A DNA stretch of 8,187 nt, from the NCBI GenBank assembly GCA_955652845.1, contig CATPBY010000372.1, positions 1 through 8,187 of the forward strand, given 5' to 3'. This stretch comes from an uncultured Terriglobales bacterium (GTDB lineage Bacteria > Acidobacteriota > Terriglobia > Terriglobales > Acidobacteriaceae). The notes beneath the pieces were generated by a model. It was not told where the DNA came from and did no database searches. It worked only from the letters and a program-made list of their open reading frames with translations. Below are positions 1 through 6,163 of the stretch, one piece after another. Both the position numbers and the translations under genes were made by a program. How positions within the stretch are numbered: the stretch's first letter is position 1; each line of letters starts with the position of its first letter.

Positions 1-2
1 AT

Positions 3-1004
3 GTAAACGCGCGCGTGCTCGATGAAAATCCTTTGGCGTTGGCCGACGTCACTGCGCACGAGTTTTTTCATCTCTGGAACGTCAAGCGTATTCGCCCGCA
101 GTCGCTTGATCCGGTGGATTACAGCCAGGAGAATTACACCACGGCCTTGTGGTTCAGCGAAGGTGTCACTACCACGGTCCAGAATTACATCCTGTTGCGC
201 GCCGGCTTGCTTGATGAGACTTTGTATCGCAGGCGCCTGACCGACTCCATTGCCGAACTGGAGCGGCGCCCAGCCCATCTGACGCAATCCGCCGAAGCCG
301 CAAGTCTGGATGCCTGGTTGGAGAAATATTCCGATTATGGACTGCCCCAGCGCAGCATCTCGTATTACAACAAGGGTGAACTGCTGGGCGTAGCGCTGGA
401 TCTCGCAGTCCGGGAGGCCAGCCACGGGTCGGCATCTCTGCGTGAGGTCTTTCAGTGGATGAATCGAAATTACGCGCAGCAAGGCCGGGACTTCCCCGAA
501 TCCGATGGCGTGCGGCTGGCTGCCGAGGCTGTAAGTCATGCTGACTTCAGAATGTTTTTTCAGAAGTACGTCGCAGGCACGGAAGAAATTCCATGGAACG
601 AATTCTTTGTCAGCGTGGGGCTGCAACTTGTGCGGCGCTCCACTACTCACGCCGCCCCGGGATTCGAGGCAACGCGAAACTTTGACGCGCCCCCAATCGT
701 TACCTCGATCATTCCCGACAGCGAGGCCGGCCATTCCGGTCTGAGGTTAGGAGACTCCATCCTTGAGATTAACGGCCAGACTGCGAGCTCCGATTTCCGG
801 CAGAAACTTTCGGAATTGCGAATCGGAGATATGCTGCACCTGCTGGTTCGCAACGCCGAGGGCGAGCGCACGCTGCAATGGAAGGTAAGCAAAGAGGAAG
901 AACTTGAGTTTGAGTTGAAGGATTTGAACAACGTCAGCCCACAGCAAAAAGCTCGTCGCGCTGCGTGGGTGAAAGGCGAGTCTCAGGGAGATTCCCAGCG
1001 GTGA
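3..1004 (+). CDS. M61-family metallopeptidase with C-terminal PDZ domain (5' end missing)
   Basis: The reading frame is open from the left edge, so only the C-terminal part of a longer protein is present. An internal GTG at 15 is not a believable start because it lies directly before the catalytic motif. HEFFHLWNVKRIRP (from base 57) carries the HExxH zinc site, and WFSEG (Glu codon at 159-161), 30 residues after the second His, supplies the expected third zinc ligand. This arrangement and the NVKRIRP tail are typical of peptidase family M61 (glycyl aminopeptidase-like). A PDZ domain follows at about 690-900, with the IVTSIIPDSEAGHSGLRLGD core and an ILEING strand. M61 enzymes remove N-terminal residues, often Gly or Ala, or act as broader peptidases; the substrate cannot be read here. 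Any signal peptide would lie upstream of the window. The stop codon overlaps the start of the acyltransferase gene. Confidence 0.93.
   Translation, partial: VNARVLDENPLALADVTAHEFFHLWNVKRIRPQSLDPVDYSQENYTTALWFSEGVTTTVQNYILLRAGLLDETLYRRRLTDSIAELERRPAHLTQSAEAASLDAWLEKYSDYGLPQRSISYYNKGELLGVALDLAVREASHGSASLREVFQWMNRNYAQQGRDFPESDGVRLAAEAVSHADFRMFFQKYVAGTEEIPWNEFFVSVGLQLVRRSTTHAAPGFEATRNFDAPPIVTSIIPDSEAGHSGLRLGDSILEINGQTASSDFRQKLSELRIGDMLHLLVRNAEGERTLQWKVSKEEELEFELKDLNNVSPQQKARRAAWVKGESQGDSQR
985..990 (+). promoter_or_regulatory. Ribosome binding site choosing the plsC start
   Basis: AGGGAG lies inside the 3' end of the peptidase gene, 10 bases before GTG 1001. It is 25 bases before ATG 1016, and no such motif precedes GTG 965. 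It therefore favours GTG 1001 as the acyltransferase start. Confidence 0.55.
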
Positions 1005-1714
1005 TACGCACTACAATGATGCTAAGTTTCTGGGCTATCTTGCTTCCTTTGGCGGCCTTGATTTGTTTTCCCTGGACCCTGCTTACCGGAAACGTCAACT
1101 TTCTTTACCAGGTTGGGATGTGGGGGGCGTGGACGGGAGTTCGCCTGGCCGGAGTGCGGGTGCTGGTTGAAGGTCTCGATAAAGTGGAACCCGCGCGCAC
1201 TTACATCTTCATGTCCAACCATGCTTCCAACATCGATCCGCCGCTGTTGTTGCCGCTGATTCCTCGCCGCACCTCGGTGATGGTGAAAAAGGAATTGTTC
1301 CGCTATCCGGTTCTGGGGAAAACCATGCGCATGGGTTCGCTGGTTCCGGTGGACCGCGGAGACCGCGAGGCTGGCATCGCCGCCGTGCGCGCCGCCGCCC
1401 AGGTCATCCGCCGGGGAATCAACATGACCATTTACGTGGAAGGCAGGCGCTCATTGGATGGTGAACTCCTACCCTTTAAGAAGGGACCGTTCTATCTGGC
1501 GATGGAAAGTAATGTTCCGGTTGTCCCAGTCACGATCTCCGGTTCCCATTACGTGATGCCCAAAAAGAGATTTGCAATCAAGTCTGGCACAGTCAGAGTG
1601 ATCTTTCATGACCCAATCGAGCCCGCTGATTTCGGGAGCCGCGAATCTCTGGCGGAAAGAGTGAGGCAGGTAATCGAGAGCGGTCTGAGTGCAGATAACA
1701 GTTCTGGGAGATAG
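1001..1714 (+). CDS. plsC: 1-acyl-sn-glycerol-3-phosphate acyltransferase (PlsC/LPLAT family)
   Basis: This predicted inner-membrane enzyme transfers an acyl chain to the sn-2 position of lysophosphatidic acid to give phosphatidic acid, the precursor of the membrane phospholipids. The 237-residue length is normal for the family. From GTG 1001, a hydrophobic segment covers about residues 7-28. The catalytic NHASNID (HX4D, His74 and Asp79) follows, then a VPVDRGDR block near 115-122, EGRR at 147-150 (family consensus EGTR) and the VPVVPVTISGS strand (motif IV) further on. The GTG start overlaps the TGA stop of the upstream M61 gene (GTGA), so translational coupling is likely. In-frame alternatives are GTG 965, which would overlap the peptidase by 40 bases, and ATG 1016 or 1019. 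The family is certain; the exact acyl acceptor is inferred, since LPLAT paralogues can act on other lysolipids. Confidence 0.9.
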   Translation: MIRTTMMLSFWAILLPLAALICFPWTLLTGNVNFLYQVGMWGAWTGVRLAGVRVLVEGLDKVEPARTYIFMSNHASNIDPPLLLPLIPRRTSVMVKKELFRYPVLGKTMRMGSLVPVDRGDREAGIAAVRAAAQVIRRGINMTIYVEGRRSLDGELLPFKKGPFYLAMESNVPVVPVTISGSHYVMPKKRFAIKSGTVRVIFHDPIEPADFGSRESLAERVRQVIESGLSADNSSGR

Positions 1715-1791
1715 GATGTGAGCGCATTAATAAGTCGAGGGTCAAGCGGTAGTCGAAAGTCTTGCGCAACAGCAGCCGCGCTGACACATGC

Positions 1792-2154
1792 TTATTGCAT
1801 TTGTGCCAGGACAGCGACATCGAACTTTGAATAGTATTTCTTCACGTCCTTGGCCCCGTACTTTTCGCGGAATCTCTCAACCACGGATGACACTTGCGTG
1901 GCGTCAGTGATAGTAACGGCCTGAAATTCAGCCTCGGTGCCCCGCGCGTCGATCCGAATCAGCGGCTTGTTGAGCACGTTCTTGTACCACTGGGTATCTG
2001 AACCCTGCACTGGAAGCAGGTAAAGTTTCTCGCCGTCCAGTACGAACCAAATTGGGACGGAGATGGTGCGTCCTGATTTTCTGCCCGTTACGCTGATGTT
2101 AATTTCGCGAGATCGGGAGAGGCGGTCTTTTAAAGAATCGTTGCGCGGTGGCAT
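1792..2154 (-). CDS. Nitroreductase/deazaflavin-dependent oxidoreductase-like protein (split beta-barrel flavin-binding fold)
   Basis: This 120-residue protein has the signature of small split-barrel flavin proteins of the DUF385/Ddn type: a TGRKSGR turn near residues 23-29, then the strand pair VPIWFVLDGEKLYLLPV, a WYKNVLNKP helix start near 56-64 and a final small strand. Characterised relatives use reduced F420 or a flavin to reduce quinones, nitro compounds or other activated acceptors. Which cofactor this one binds cannot be told from the sequence. There is no signal peptide or membrane segment, so it should be cytoplasmic. ATG 2154 is supported by AGGGGA at 2158-2163, though the spacing is short (3 bases). 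It lies 103 bases downstream of the aldo/keto reductase on the same strand and converges with plsC. Cotranscription with the reductase is possible but unproven. Confidence 0.72.
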   Translation of the reverse strand: MPPRNDSLKDRLSRSREINISVTGRKSGRTISVPIWFVLDGEKLYLLPVQGSDTQWYKNVLNKPLIRIDARGTEAEFQAVTITDATQVSSVVERFREKYGAKDVKKYYSKFDVAVLAQMQ

Positions 2155-2257
2155 ATATCCCCTGCTCTTAAGTGTCAGGCCGAAGATTAGCTCTCGAAAA
2201 CAACTCTACACGCGGGGAAGATTCTTGCCCACTTCGATTCCTGCCATCAACTGAAGC

Positions 2258-3253
2258 TCACCGTCCCGTCATCTGTTCATGGAATGGCGAGTACCGCGCC
2301 CCCTCGACCTTGATTTTCGAAGACGCACTTTCAATGGCGTGGAGATCTTCCGGAGTAAGTTGGAGGTCTGCCGCTCCGAGATTCTCTTCCAGCCGGGAAA
2401 GCTTCGTCGTCCCCGGAATCGGAACAATCCATGGTTTCTTCGCCAAAAGCCAGGCGAGCGCGATCTGAGCCGGTGTCGCCTTCTTTTCTTTTGCGAACCG
2501 GCTGAGCACATCAACCAGCGCCTGGTTCGTTTTGCGATTCTCCGGGCTCAAGCGGGGGACCGTGTTACGAAAATCCGTACTATCGAACTTCGTATCGGCA
2601 TTGATCTTGCCGGTGAGAAATCCCTTGCCAAGAGGGCTGAATGGGACGAATCCGATCCCCAGTTCTTCCAGATCCGGCAGCACCGTCTTTTCAGGCTGCC
2701 TGAACCAGAGCGAGTATTCGCTTTGAAGTGCAGTCACCGGCTGAACTGCATGCGCGCGTCGGATGGTCTGCGCCCCTGCTTCGGAAAGGCCGAAATGTCT
2801 CACCTTGCCTTTCTGGATTAGTTCCTTCACCGTCCCCGCAACGTCTTCGATCGGCACATTCAGATCGACACGATGTTGGTAAAACAGATCGATCGCATCG
2901 ACCCTAAGTCGCTTGAGCGACGCCTCAGCGACCTGCTTAATATGTTCGGGACGACTATTCAAGGCGGTCCATTTGCCTTCGTCCCTGGGATTAGGCTCCC
3001 ACCCGAACTTGGTTGCGATCACCACCTGCCCGCGGAACGGTGCGAGGGCTTCACCCACCAACTCTTCGTTTAACAAAGGACCATAAACTTCGGCGGTATC
3101 AAAAAAAGTGACGCCTCGTTCCACGGCGGCACGGAGCACAGAGATCATCTCCTGCTTATCTTTTGGCGGGCCGTAAGACCAGCTCATCCCCATGCAGCCT
3201 AGCCCGATGGCCGAGACCTCCAAATTGCTCTTTCCCAGTTTTCGCTTCTGCAT
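2258..3253 (-). CDS. Aldo/keto reductase
   Basis: This 331-residue cytoplasmic NAD(P)H-dependent oxidoreductase reduces aldehydes or ketones to alcohols; the natural substrate is unknown. It is full length for the family. The N-terminal MQKRKLGKSNLEVSAIGLGC is the usual opening beta-hairpin and first strand. The catalytic tetrad is complete: Asp52 (in FFDTAEVYG), Tyr57, Lys82 (in IATKFGW) and His127 (in DLFYQHRVD). The C-terminal IPGTTKLSRLEENLGA region matches the nucleotide 2'-phosphate binding loop, which suggests NADPH preference. The YQHRVD and MGMSWSYGP segments resemble the AKR13-type group (YakC/auxin-induced-protein-like), an impression not tested by alignment. ATG 3253 has an excellent AAGGAGA ribosome binding site. 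The gene lies between lpxD and the small flavoprotein on the same strand, with gaps of 115 and 103 bases. Confidence 0.95.
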   Translation of the reverse strand: MQKRKLGKSNLEVSAIGLGCMGMSWSYGPPKDKQEMISVLRAAVERGVTFFDTAEVYGPLLNEELVGEALAPFRGQVVIATKFGWEPNPRDEGKWTALNSRPEHIKQVAEASLKRLRVDAIDLFYQHRVDLNVPIEDVAGTVKELIQKGKVRHFGLSEAGAQTIRRAHAVQPVTALQSEYSLWFRQPEKTVLPDLEELGIGFVPFSPLGKGFLTGKINADTKFDSTDFRNTVPRLSPENRKTNQALVDVLSRFAKEKKATPAQIALAWLLAKKPWIVPIPGTTKLSRLEENLGAADLQLTPEDLHAIESASSKIKVEGARYSPFHEQMTGR

Positions 3254-3257
3254 TGTT

Positions 3258-3264
3258 TCTCCTT
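3258..3264 (-). promoter_or_regulatory. Strong ribosome binding site of the aldo/keto reductase
   Basis: On the - strand the sequence reads AAGGAGA-AACA-ATG, a near-perfect Shine-Dalgarno site that fixes the start at 3253. A second copy of the same 8-mer (TCAAGGAG) sits 15 bases further upstream, at 3274-3281, with no start codon at a useful distance. Confidence 0.8.
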
Positions 3265-3368
3265 GATTGCGAACTCCTTGAGCCTGTATCAGGCGCTCCA
3301 GGATAATCTTTGGAAATGTTTGCTGCGTGTTTACTCGATGAGGTTATGGCGAAATTCTGAGCTCCGTC

Positions 3369-4367
3369 TTACTCCTTCCTTGCCCTCACCGCCCGGGCAA
3401 TTTCCGGCAGCCGGCTTAAGATTGCCGAATATTTCAGCCACAGCTTGTGGTCCACTGCGGGAGCACCGCTGACAATCGCTCCCGCCGCGACGTCTCCGGC
3501 GACTCCACTCTGGGGCGTGACGATGGCGCCGTCGCCAATCTTGCAGTGGCCGACCACTCCGACCTGGCCGGTGAGAATCACGTTGTTGCCTATCTCGGTT
3601 GAGCCGGCGAGGCCGACCTGAGACGCCAGCAGGGAATTCTCCCCAATATGCGAGCCATGACCGACTTGCACCAGGTTGTCGATCTTCGAGCCGCGTGCGA
3701 TATGAGTTTCTCCCACACTGGCCCGGTCGATGCAGGAATTGGACTGGATCTCAACGTCGTCCTCGATCACTACTGGCTGCGGCTGTGGAATCTTATGCCA
3801 GCGTCCCTGATCATCTTTGGCGAATCCGAAACCATCGCCGCCGATAATCACGCCGTTTTGCAAAGTCACATTGTTTCCGATCCGGCAGCCTTCGCGTACG
3901 ACTGTATGGGCGTGAGAAAAAAACCGGTCGCCAACGGAGACGCCGCGATAGATCACCACATGCGCCAGAAGGACTGCGTGCTTGCCAATTTGAACGCCTT
4001 CCTCAATTACCACGTAGGGGCCGATATGCGCGCCTTCTCCGATCTTCGCCGAAGGATGTATTACCGCCGTGGGATGCCGCCCAGGCGCATATTTCGCAGG
4101 CTGATGGAATAGTTCAATGGCGCGAGCAAAAGTGAGGTAGGGATTCTTCGATCGCAGCATTGCTGTGGAGATCGCTGGAAAGCTGTCATCCACAATGACG
4201 GCAGAAGCCTTGGTGGTCCGCGCTGCCGCCGCGTATTTGGGATTGGCCACAAAAGTAATCTGGCCAGGGGCGGCCTCTTCAATACCGGCGACGCCAGTAA
4301 TTTCAGCATCAGGCGAACCGTTCTCCAGCCGCGCGTTGAGGGTAGAGGCGATCTGAGAGAGTTTCAT
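3369..4367 (-). CDS. lpxD: UDP-3-O-(3-hydroxyacyl)glucosamine N-acyltransferase LpxD
   Basis: LpxD catalyses the third step of lipid A synthesis, moving a 3-hydroxyacyl chain from acyl carrier protein to the 2-amino group of UDP-3-O-acylglucosamine in the cytoplasm. The 332 residues compare with 341 in E. coli. The N-terminal uridine-binding domain covers about residues 1-97 and contains TFVANPKY, with Phe39 and Tyr45 spaced like the uracil-stacking pair of E. coli LpxD. From about residue 98 the protein is a left-handed beta helix of hexapeptide repeats (IHPSAKIGEGAHIG and onward). GGDGFGFA is at 176-183, and VQVGHGSHIG holds His237, matching catalytic His239 of E. coli. A short helical tail ends the protein, as expected for the trimer. 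ATG 4367 has no clear Shine-Dalgarno site. The neighbours are not lipid A genes: lpxA, fabZ and lpxB are not in this window. Confidence 0.96.
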   Translation of the reverse strand: MKLSQIASTLNARLENGSPDAEITGVAGIEEAAPGQITFVANPKYAAAARTTKASAVIVDDSFPAISTAMLRSKNPYLTFARAIELFHQPAKYAPGRHPTAVIHPSAKIGEGAHIGPYVVIEEGVQIGKHAVLLAHVVIYRGVSVGDRFFSHAHTVVREGCRIGNNVTLQNGVIIGGDGFGFAKDDQGRWHKIPQPQPVVIEDDVEIQSNSCIDRASVGETHIARGSKIDNLVQVGHGSHIGENSLLASQVGLAGSTEIGNNVILTGQVGVVGHCKIGDGAIVTPQSGVAGDVAAGAIVSGAPAVDHKLWLKYSAILSRLPEIARAVRARKE

Positions 4368-4460
4368 AAGTATTGGCCAACCACGACGAGTCCGATGGAG
4401 ATTGTAAAGGAAGTCGGAAGGCAGCTGTTTAGTGTTTGAACAAAATGCAGGCAGCGCGAA

Positions 4461-5252
4461 TCACATCATTCCGAAAAACGACGCCAGCAGGTAAAGCGCT
4501 TCAAGAGTTGCAATCGCAATCAATATTCCCTCGCGCAGGCGGGAGCGGGAGATCTTTCCCCTCAACTTCGCTCCGTGGGCGTGCAGGTTCACTGCCGGAG
4601 CATCGATCGGAATCGCGGGTTGGCTGACCGAGACTGCTGCCAATTGTGGCGCCAGCGGCGCGCGATGGATCCTCGGCTTCAAAGGTTCGTTGGTGACGAA
4701 CTGCCGCGCACTCACCGGGACTCTGGGGAGGTTAATGGTTGAAGACCAGCGTATAACTTGCACCGGCCCGGACTGCACAACCGCGTCGAAGGGACGCGCC
4801 GTCAAATCCAGCGGAGGCAGGCGCTCAGGGGCGATCTGATCTACCAGATTGCGAAGCAGCGAACTCCACCACTGATGACTCATCTGATCGCTGATCAGCT
4901 CGCCCACATCAACCGGCCGCGATTCCAGATCGAGTGGCGGCAGGGTTTCCGGCGCAATTACATTTCCCACATTGGTGAAGATGGTGCGATACCAGGGCAA
5001 GCTGAGAATGTCACCCACCAACATGCCAGTATCCACGGGACGTGACGTCAGCTGAAGCGGCGGAAACTTCTCCGGTAACAGCGCCTCCCGAATGTCAACA
5101 AATAGACGCTTCGCCAAAGATCGGGTGACGCTCGCGGGAAGCAAAAGCTGGATGTCGCGGTCGGGACTGCTCTGCGAATCTGCGTCCGCAGGAGTCGGAT
5201 TGCCGCCGTAGTTTTGCGGGGAGAAATTCATTCGGGTACCACAGTCTAGCAT
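4461..5252 (-). CDS. Hypothetical tail-anchored protein with 41-residue repeats
   Basis: I do not recognise a named family for this 263-residue protein. Residues 1-40 look disordered (rich in S, P, D, N). Residues 46-156 hold about 2.7 copies of a 41-residue unit: an amphipathic helix, then PE-x-L/F-PPL-x-L-x-(S/A)-RP-(V/F)-D. The PPL tripeptides start at 64, 105 and 146. Residues 176-226 are proline- and alanine-rich. A basic patch (KLRGKISRSRLR, 229-240) precedes a single C-terminal hydrophobic helix, about 242-260, with Glu251 inside it. No N-terminal signal peptide is seen, so the bulk is probably cytoplasmic and anchored by its tail. From memory only, the LPPLxLTSxP element resembles the segment before the membrane helix in acidobacterial TonB-like proteins. 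The start is uncertain: ATG 5252 and ATG 5231 both lack a Shine-Dalgarno site. The gene lies between the methyltransferase and lpxD. Confidence 0.8.
   Translation of the reverse strand: MLDCGTRMNFSPQNYGGNPTPADADSQSSPDRDIQLLLPASVTRSLAKRLFVDIREALLPEKFPPLQLTSRPVDTGMLVGDILSLPWYRTIFTNVGNVIAPETLPPLDLESRPVDVGELISDQMSHQWWSSLLRNLVDQIAPERLPPLDLTARPFDAVVQSGPVQVIRWSSTINLPRVPVSARQFVTNEPLKPRIHRAPLAPQLAAVSVSQPAIPIDAPAVNLHAHGAKLRGKISRSRLREGILIAIATLEALYLLASFFGMM
4785..5117 (-). repeat. Tandem 41-residue (123-base) coding repeat, about 2.7 copies
   Basis: The units correspond to residues 46-86, 87-127 and 128-156 of the encoded protein. The aligned cores are PEKFPPLQLTSRPVD, PETLPPLDLESRPVD and PERLPPLDLTARPFD, each exactly 41 residues apart with no insertion. 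The DNA copies have diverged strongly, so the repeat is an old duplication kept at the protein level rather than a recent slippage event. Confidence 0.85.
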
Positions 5253-5359
5253 TCATCTATTCAGCTTGCGAAAGACTAGTTTTTGCGTTCCCCGTGGCCG
5301 TTCTTACTGTAAGGCGTACGAAGAAATCAGCCGTTCGGAGCGGATCGCTCGACGCTCTG

Positions 5360-6163
5360 TCAGGTCTTGCTTGCAACGTAGAGGAATCGCCGCAAACGCC
5401 TCTCGGTGCTCAGCGTATAGACGCACTGCAGGAAGGCTTGCAAACCCAGGAAATTCGTTTCGCCTTCGACCGCAATCAAATCAGATTTCCTGCGGGCTCG
5501 CGCGTCGTGCCTTCGCTTGGAGATCCGAGCGGCGCTTTGGGTGGTGTCGCGTGATTCCAGCAAATGAAACCCGGACTGCTTGATAAGTTGTTCGTTTTGT
5601 CCCCGAGGAATAAAGATATAAGAGCCGATCAAGCTGCGGGTAGAAACTTCCTGGTCAGAGACCGGGCCATCCAATACCAGGGCGTCACTGAAGAGCATTC
5701 GGCCGCCAGGTTTCAACACCCGAAACATTTCGCGCAGCACGGCAAGGCGTCCGGGAATGTGGCACATCACATCGTTTGAGTAGACCGCGTCAAACGCCTG
5801 GTCCTTGAAGTGGAGCGGTTGCGAGGCGTCGGCTTCCTGGAAGGTAGCTCTTACCCCCGCGCTCACTCGGACCAACTCGACAGCATTGCGAATCCCCTCT
5901 TTATTCACGTCAATACCGGCGATGCTGCAGCCAATTGTTTCCGCCAGAAACAAGGCGTAGCGTCCTGAGCCGCACCCGATTTCAAAGACATGGGATGTGG
6001 TAGTCAGACCAAGCAGCGTGGGAATTTCATAGGATTCCTCGGTGGTTACCCAACTGGTCTGGCCGAAGTCCTCACCGTAGGTTTCGATTCGAATCTCACG
6101 ATAGACGGGAAGGTCGTATTTACCGTACGAAGAGTTATAAAGGTCGACTTTTGCAGCCACCAT
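5360..6163 (-). CDS. Class I SAM-dependent methyltransferase
   Basis: This 267-residue cytoplasmic protein has a complete Rossmann-type SAM-binding core. Motif I is VFEIGCGSG (residues 59-67). An acidic residue ends strand 2 (Asp85 in IAGIDVN) and likely binds the ribose hydroxyls. EADAS (110-114) is motif III-like, FDAVYSNDVMCHIP (124-137) is strand 4, and FRVLKPGGRMLFSD (from 147) is the post-core motif. The N-terminal GQTSWVTTEE segment and the C-terminal TERRLRRFLYVA segment recall small-molecule methyltransferases of the UbiE/sarcosine-dimethylglycine N-methyltransferase kind; the substrate cannot be assigned. ATG 6163 follows directly on the TAG stop of the upstream gene, with GGGGAG just before that stop acting as ribosome binding site. 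The pair should therefore be cotranscribed and translationally coupled. A GC-rich GAGCG-GAT-CGCTC hairpin lies about 10 bases past the stop. Confidence 0.9.
   Translation of the reverse strand: MVAAKVDLYNSSYGKYDLPVYREIRIETYGEDFGQTSWVTTEESYEIPTLLGLTTTSHVFEIGCGSGRYALFLAETIGCSIAGIDVNKEGIRNAVELVRVSAGVRATFQEADASQPLHFKDQAFDAVYSNDVMCHIPGRLAVLREMFRVLKPGGRMLFSDALVLDGPVSDQEVSTRSLIGSYIFIPRGQNEQLIKQSGFHLLESRDTTQSAARISKRRHDARARRKSDLIAVEGETNFLGLQAFLQCVYTLSTERRLRRFLYVASKT

Noticed and set aside
1715..1791. Convergent gap between plsC and the small flavoprotein gene, examined for a bidirectional terminator
   Set aside because: Only weak matches such as AATAAG/CTTATT about 60 bases apart; no compact GC stem with a T-run.
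2214..2230. Imperfect palindrome GGGGAAGATTCTTGCCC between the aldo/keto reductase and the small flavoprotein
   Set aside because: The stem has a mismatch and there is no proper T-run; as an operator it is too short to call without conservation data.
2279..2821. 180-codon open frame on the + strand inside the aldo/keto reductase
   Set aside because: It is antisense to a gene with an intact catalytic tetrad; the composition is Arg-rich and shadow-like.
3282..3294. GCCTG-TAT-CAGGC hairpin in the leader of the aldo/keto reductase
   Set aside because: A 5-bp stem is expected several times by chance in 8 kb; nothing ties it to regulation.
3648..4112. 154-codon open frame on the + strand inside lpxD
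   Set aside because: It is antisense to a clearly conserved LpxD beta-helix region; GC-rich codons leave the opposite frame open. It has no family likeness and no ribosome binding site.
5303..5313. CTTAC-T-GTAAG palindrome upstream of the repeat protein
   Set aside because: An 11-base palindrome is not unusual at this length and no second copy was seen.
5338..5350. GAGCG-GAT-CGCTC hairpin just past the methyltransferase stop as a terminator
   Set aside because: The stem is only 5 bp and no run of T follows on the - strand, so an intrinsic terminator is not supported.
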